DNA from: VMDJ01 sp038146785
GTDB taxonomy: Bacteria; Pseudomonadota; Gammaproteobacteria; Chromatiales; Chromatiaceae
Assembly: GCA_038146785.1 (NCBI GenBank)
Contig: JAYQSI010000014.1
Location: 1-64,000, forward strand
Length of the DNA: 64,000 nucleotides
Direction of reading: 5' to 3'
The notes under the pieces are model-generated. The model was not told the origin of the DNA and did not search any database. It saw only the letters and a list, made by a program, of their open reading frames with translations. Below are positions 61,158 to 64,000 of the stretch, piece by piece (position 1 is the first letter of the stretch; each line of letters starts with the position of its first letter). The translations under genes and the position numbers were made by a program.

Positions 61158-62693
61158 TTACGCAGCATCTTCAGCTGATTCGTCGTCATCGTCTTCGGTA
61201 ACTTGGCCGGTCAAGATGATCGCGTTTGACACCAACTGGTGCACACTCATGATCATGTCCATACCCATACCGTAGTAAGGCAACACCTTAGTGAATTGCG
61301 CCTTACAGATCGCACAGATCGCTGCCATATTGGTAACGCCATGCTCTTCGATAACATTTTGTAGAGCATCCATACGAGGCTTAGCGCCTTTCACACGGAG
61401 TTCCATCAAGTCGTCAGTCAATAGACCACCACCGCCACCGCAGCAGAAAGTCTTCTCGTGGATGGTCTCAGGGGCCATGTCCACAAAGTTGTTACATACC
61501 GCTTTGATCACATTACGAGGAATCGTGAATTGACCGCCTGGCTCAGTACCCATACGCGAACCACGCGCAACGTTACATGAGTCGTGATAGGTCAATACCA
61601 AGTCGTCATTAAGTGACTTATCGATATTTAAGGTACCTTTCTGCATCTCACCCCAAGTGAACTCAAGGATGTGCTGAGGTACTGGATATTTTGGATCCAA
61701 GAAGTCGAACGGACCAGCCAAGGTGTTCAGGAAACTGTATGCAACACGCCACGCGTGACCACACTCACCAAACACGATGCGCTTAACGCCTAACTCAAGC
61801 GCTGCTTCGCGAATACGCATTGAGATGCGACGCATGTTCTCGTATGAACCGATGAACATACCGAAGTTAGCTGCTTCAGATGCTTTAGAACTCAAGGTCC
61901 AAGAAACACCCGCCTCGTGGAAAACTTTGCCGTAACCGATCAAGCCATCAACGTGTGGCTCTGCAAAGAAGTCAGCTGATGGAGTCACTAACAGAATCTC
62001 AGCACCCTTCTGATCGATTGGGTATTTAACTTCAACACCGGTTTCGTCAAAGACGTCTTCTTCAAGACCTTCCAAGGTATCTTCCAACGCAGGACCAGGC
62101 AGACCCAAGTTGTTACCAATACGGAATACCTTACCGATGATTTCGTTACAGTATTTTTGACCCAGACCAATGCGGTCCATGATCTCGCGTGCCGCCATAG
62201 AGATTTCAGCGGTATCGATGCCATAAGGGCAGAACACTGAACAACGACGACATTGTGAACACTGGTGGAAGTAGCTGTACCAATCGTCCAATACTTCACG
62301 CGTTAGATCGGTTGCACCAACCAACTTAGGGAAGTACTTACCCGCAAAGGTAAAGTAACGACGGTAAACCTTACGTAAAAGATCCTGACGCGCCACTGGC
62401 ATGTTCTTTGGATCTTTAGTGCCCAAGTAGTAATGACACTTATCAGTACAAGCACCACACTTAACACATGAGTCTAAGTAAACCTGTAGCGAACGGTACT
62501 TACCGAGCAGGTCACCCATGTGATCGATAACTTCTTGTTCCCAACCGTCTTGCAACTCACCTTTAAAGTTAAGTGCCTGTTGGAACTCTGGAGCCGCAAC
62601 AAATGACTTCGCATGAGCCATTGCACCGACTTCAAGCTTAGGAACTTCGGTGTACTCGGTTAACTCTGGTACTTCAAATTCTGCTTTTGCCAT
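61158..62693 (-). CDS. dsrK: DsrK, HdrD-like catalytic subunit of DsrMKJOP
   Basis: DsrK is a cytoplasmic iron-sulfur protein related to heterodisulfide reductase HdrD; it is thought to act on DsrC disulfide or trisulfide. The 511-residue protein has two ferredoxin-type cysteine sets (CVKCGACTDKCHYYL and CSQCRRCSVFCPYG) and two CCG-type domains with HDSCNVARG and FCCGGGGGLL, plus CAICKAQF near the C terminus. The acidic terminus DDDDESAEDAA is unusual but short. It is flanked by dsrM (18 bp upstream) and dsrL. Confidence 0.95.
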   Translation of the reverse strand: MAKAEFEVPELTEYTEVPKLEVGAMAHAKSFVAAPEFQQALNFKGELQDGWEQEVIDHMGDLLGKYRSLQVYLDSCVKCGACTDKCHYYLGTKDPKNMPVARQDLLRKVYRRYFTFAGKYFPKLVGATDLTREVLDDWYSYFHQCSQCRRCSVFCPYGIDTAEISMAAREIMDRIGLGQKYCNEIIGKVFRIGNNLGLPGPALEDTLEGLEEDVFDETGVEVKYPIDQKGAEILLVTPSADFFAEPHVDGLIGYGKVFHEAGVSWTLSSKASEAANFGMFIGSYENMRRISMRIREAALELGVKRIVFGECGHAWRVAYSFLNTLAGPFDFLDPKYPVPQHILEFTWGEMQKGTLNIDKSLNDDLVLTYHDSCNVARGSRMGTEPGGQFTIPRNVIKAVCNNFVDMAPETIHEKTFCCGGGGGLLTDDLMELRVKGAKPRMDALQNVIEEHGVTNMAAICAICKAQFTKVLPYYGMGMDMIMSVHQLVSNAIILTGQVTEDDDDESAEDAA

Positions 62694-62711
62694 GCTTGCA
62701 ATAACCTTTAC

Positions 62712-63449
62712 TTAGTTTTCCAGCTTCTTAGCCCAATCCGAGACATGACGTTGCTCGCGAGGGTTATCCACTTGGTTACGCGAAGGACTGAAGAAAACGC
62801 CCGGCGCATGTAACAACTTAGAAATCGGGAAAATGATCATCAAGATACCAACCAACAATAAGTGCACCACCATCAAAGGATCAGTAGGCACGTTTGGCAT
62901 GGTTTCAAAATTGAAGGTCATTAAATGACGGAAGAATGACTTCACTGCAACGACATCTGTATGTGCAACAAAGGTTGTTAACGCACCGGTCACACCGATA
63001 CCCAACAACAGCAACAACATCAAAATGTCAGATGGCGCAGTAATGTAGCGCACGCGATCGACCAGCATGCGACGAGCCAACAGACCCAACAAGCCAATCA
63101 CCATAGCGAACGCTAAGTATTTAAATAGCGGCGACACAAACGCAACCGGCGCCCAAACTGGCTCCTGGAAATAACGTAAGTGGCGGAACAACACAGCGAA
63201 AAGCGCCATGTGGAATACCCAACCAAACAACCAAGTCCACTTGGTTGACTTGAAAAGGCTTTCGAAAAACACAACCTCACGGAACAGTCGCAACGCAACA
63301 CCCGATTGAGTGGTTGGCGCTGGTGTAGTTGGGATTTTCAAAGGCGCAGGCGTTTTCCAGAATAAACGGATACGACGCGCTAAACCGACTACCAAAATTA
63401 AGGTAGCGATATAAAACAACGCAACAAATGCGATAGTCAGAAACGACAT
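62712..63449 (-). CDS. dsrM: DsrM, diheme b-type membrane subunit of DsrMKJOP
   Basis: DsrM is a NarI-like membrane cytochrome b that connects DsrK with the quinone pool. The 245-residue protein has about five or six hydrophobic segments and histidines placed for haem b (HMALFAVLFRHLRYF; FFRHLMTFNF; VVHLLLVGILM). The C-terminal part is hydrophilic and ends NQVDNPREQRHVSDWAKKLEN. It is downstream of dsrC after an 82-bp gap with a strong stem-loop and upstream of dsrK by 18 bp. Confidence 0.94.
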   Translation of the reverse strand: MSFLTIAFVALFYIATLILVVGLARRIRLFWKTPAPLKIPTTPAPTTQSGVALRLFREVVFFESLFKSTKWTWLFGWVFHMALFAVLFRHLRYFQEPVWAPVAFVSPLFKYLAFAMVIGLLGLLARRMLVDRVRYITAPSDILMLLLLLGIGVTGALTTFVAHTDVVAVKSFFRHLMTFNFETMPNVPTDPLMVVHLLLVGILMIIFPISKLLHAPGVFFSPSRNQVDNPREQRHVSDWAKKLEN

Positions 63450-63492
63450 GTTTCCGAAAACCTCTTTCAGCCTAAAAGATAAGGGTTAGGTA

Positions 63493-63521
63493 AAGCTGCG
63501 GAGCAAAGCTCCGCAGCTTTG
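63493..63521 (-). other. 13-bp stem-loop after dsrC
   Basis: AAAGCTGCGGAGC and GCTCCGCAGCTTT form a perfect 13-bp stem with a three-base loop, 10 bp after the dsrC stop. On the minus strand TTTACC follows, too short for a good terminator. It probably protects dsrC mRNA and/or lets DsrC be made in excess over DsrMKJOP. Confidence 0.8.
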
Positions 63522-63531
63522 GGAGCGTAAC

Positions 63532-63870
63532 TTATACGCAGCCGGTAGGCTTTGGCAGACCAGCGTAGCGGCAAGCTTGCTTACCAGGACCGTATGGGAA
63601 CAGACCGTAAAGGTACTTTGAGTTACCTTTGTCTTTACCCAAGTTCTTTGCTACCGCTTTGGTCAAAACGCGGATTGCTGGAGCGATTTGGTACTCTTCA
63701 TAGTACTCACGCAAGAACTTGATGATGTCCCAGTGCTCGTCAGTTAGCTCGAGCTCGTCTTGCTTAGACATTACGTCAGCAACACCTGGTACCCAATCAT
63801 TGATGTTTGCCAAGTAGCCTTCTTCGTCTACTGCAAACTCTTTACCGTCTACATTGATAGTATCTGACAT
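63532..63870 (-). CDS. dsrC: DsrC, sulfur-substrate protein
   Basis: DsrC is the swinging-arm substrate of the Dsr system, carrying sulfur as a trisulfide to DsrAB and DsrMKJOP. The 112-residue protein has both functional cysteines: C111, the penultimate residue in KPTGCV, and C100 in GPGKQACRYAG. The central ELELTDEHWDIIKFLREYY and GNSKYLYGLFPYGPGKQ blocks are conserved. Having both cysteines distinguishes DsrC from TusE-like proteins. The ATG at 63870 follows AAGGAGATAGCT. It comes between dsrH and dsrM. Confidence 0.97.
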   Translation of the reverse strand: MSDTINVDGKEFAVDEEGYLANINDWVPGVADVMSKQDELELTDEHWDIIKFLREYYEEYQIAPAIRVLTKAVAKNLGKDKGNSKYLYGLFPYGPGKQACRYAGLPKPTGCV

Positions 63871-63913
63871 AGCTATCTCCTTAATAAGTAGTTTCGTTAA
63901 ATACAGGTAGGGA

Positions 63914-64000
63914 TTACAGCCAAGCTTGAGTTTTGTCAGTGGAACAAACCAGCTCAACGAAACCCGCGTAATCAACAACCTCAACACCATCGATCAAACG
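63914..64000 (-). CDS. dsrH: DsrH, C-terminal part (cut by window)
   Basis: Only the last 28 codons and stop are visible. They read RLIDGVEVVDYAGFVELV then CSTDKTQAWL, which matches the C terminus of DsrH from purple sulfur bacteria. DsrH is part of the DsrEFH sulfurtransferase hexamer. It ends 43 bp before dsrC; the other dsr genes, including dsrAB, should lie beyond the right edge. Confidence 0.85.
   Translation of the reverse strand, partial: RLIDGVEVVDYAGFVELVCSTDKTQAWL

Noticed and set aside
1..64000. tRNA, rRNA, CRISPR array, insertion sequence or prophage
   Set aside because: I looked in all gaps over 100 bp and in the coding blocks and saw no cloverleaf, repeat-spacer array, transposase or phage structural gene.

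Overview
The window comes from a gammaproteobacterium that oxidises reduced sulfur compounds. Two things support this. The left end has the gammaproteobacterial order pncC-recA-recX-alaS-lysC-csrA with mutS diverging from it. The right end holds the 3' part of a reverse-type dissimilatory sulfite reductase locus in the order known from Allochromatium vinosum (dsrH-C-M-K-L-J-O-P-N-R-S, all on the minus strand). A soeABC-type sulfite dehydrogenase and an rhd-tusA-dsrE2 sulfur-carrier cluster agree with this. I do not assign a genus. I see no CO2-fixation, photosynthesis, tRNA, rRNA, CRISPR or mobile-element genes.

Layout. 1-6450 (minus): csrA (cut by the window edge), lysC, alaS, recX, recA, pncC. 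6547-12935: a cupin, mutS, dsbC and xerD, then a YcgN-like cysteine protein and a DUF3549-like protein. 13046-17232: an aapJQMP amino-acid ABC transporter, converging on the tRNA hydroxylation gene trhP. 18690-23349 (minus): soeC-soeB-soeA, followed by uup. 25788-32066 (plus): cytochrome bd oxidase cydA-cydB-cydX and its assembly transporter cydD-cydC. 32099-38591: housekeeping and accessory genes (AEC transporter, ogt, a GFA-like protein, bcp, a PhoH ATPase, DUF2892, an AI-2E family protein, a LysR regulator). 38790-41587: rhd-tusA-dsrE2, divergent from trifunctional siroheme synthase cysG. 41612-47324 (minus): an overlapping run of atm1-like exporter, cca, NarX-like kinase, NarL-like regulator and rhodanese. 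47407-53673: an S24-like protein, a small CbiX chelatase, pepN, glutaredoxin, Hsp15, a six-cysteine orphan, a 2Fe-2S flavin reductase and a HTH/coiled-coil orphan. 53757-64000 (minus): dsrS, R, N, P, O, J, L, K, M, C and the end of dsrH.

How the genes fit together. Rhd, TusA and DsrE2 would pass persulfide sulfur to DsrC. DsrC trisulfide feeds the membrane complex DsrMKJOP and DsrL around the DsrAB sulfite reductase, whose genes lie beyond the right edge. CysG, the CbiX-type chelatase and DsrN would supply siroheme or its amide. Sulfite made by DsrAB would be oxidised by SoeABC into the quinone pool, and cytochrome bd could reoxidise the quinol at low oxygen. An FNR-type box at the position of a class II activator lies upstream of cydA.

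Two genes, alaS and cydB, are each broken by one missing base next to a short T/A run. Both reading frames continue with full conservation after the break. Sequencing error is therefore the leading explanation, but it cannot be proved here. The most open biology is in four places: the six-cysteine orphan and HTH/coiled-coil orphan beside dsrS, the cysteine-tailed chelatase with its S24-like neighbour, the stem-loops that partition the dsr operon, and a pair of mutually exclusive hairpins upstream of a DUF2892 gene.
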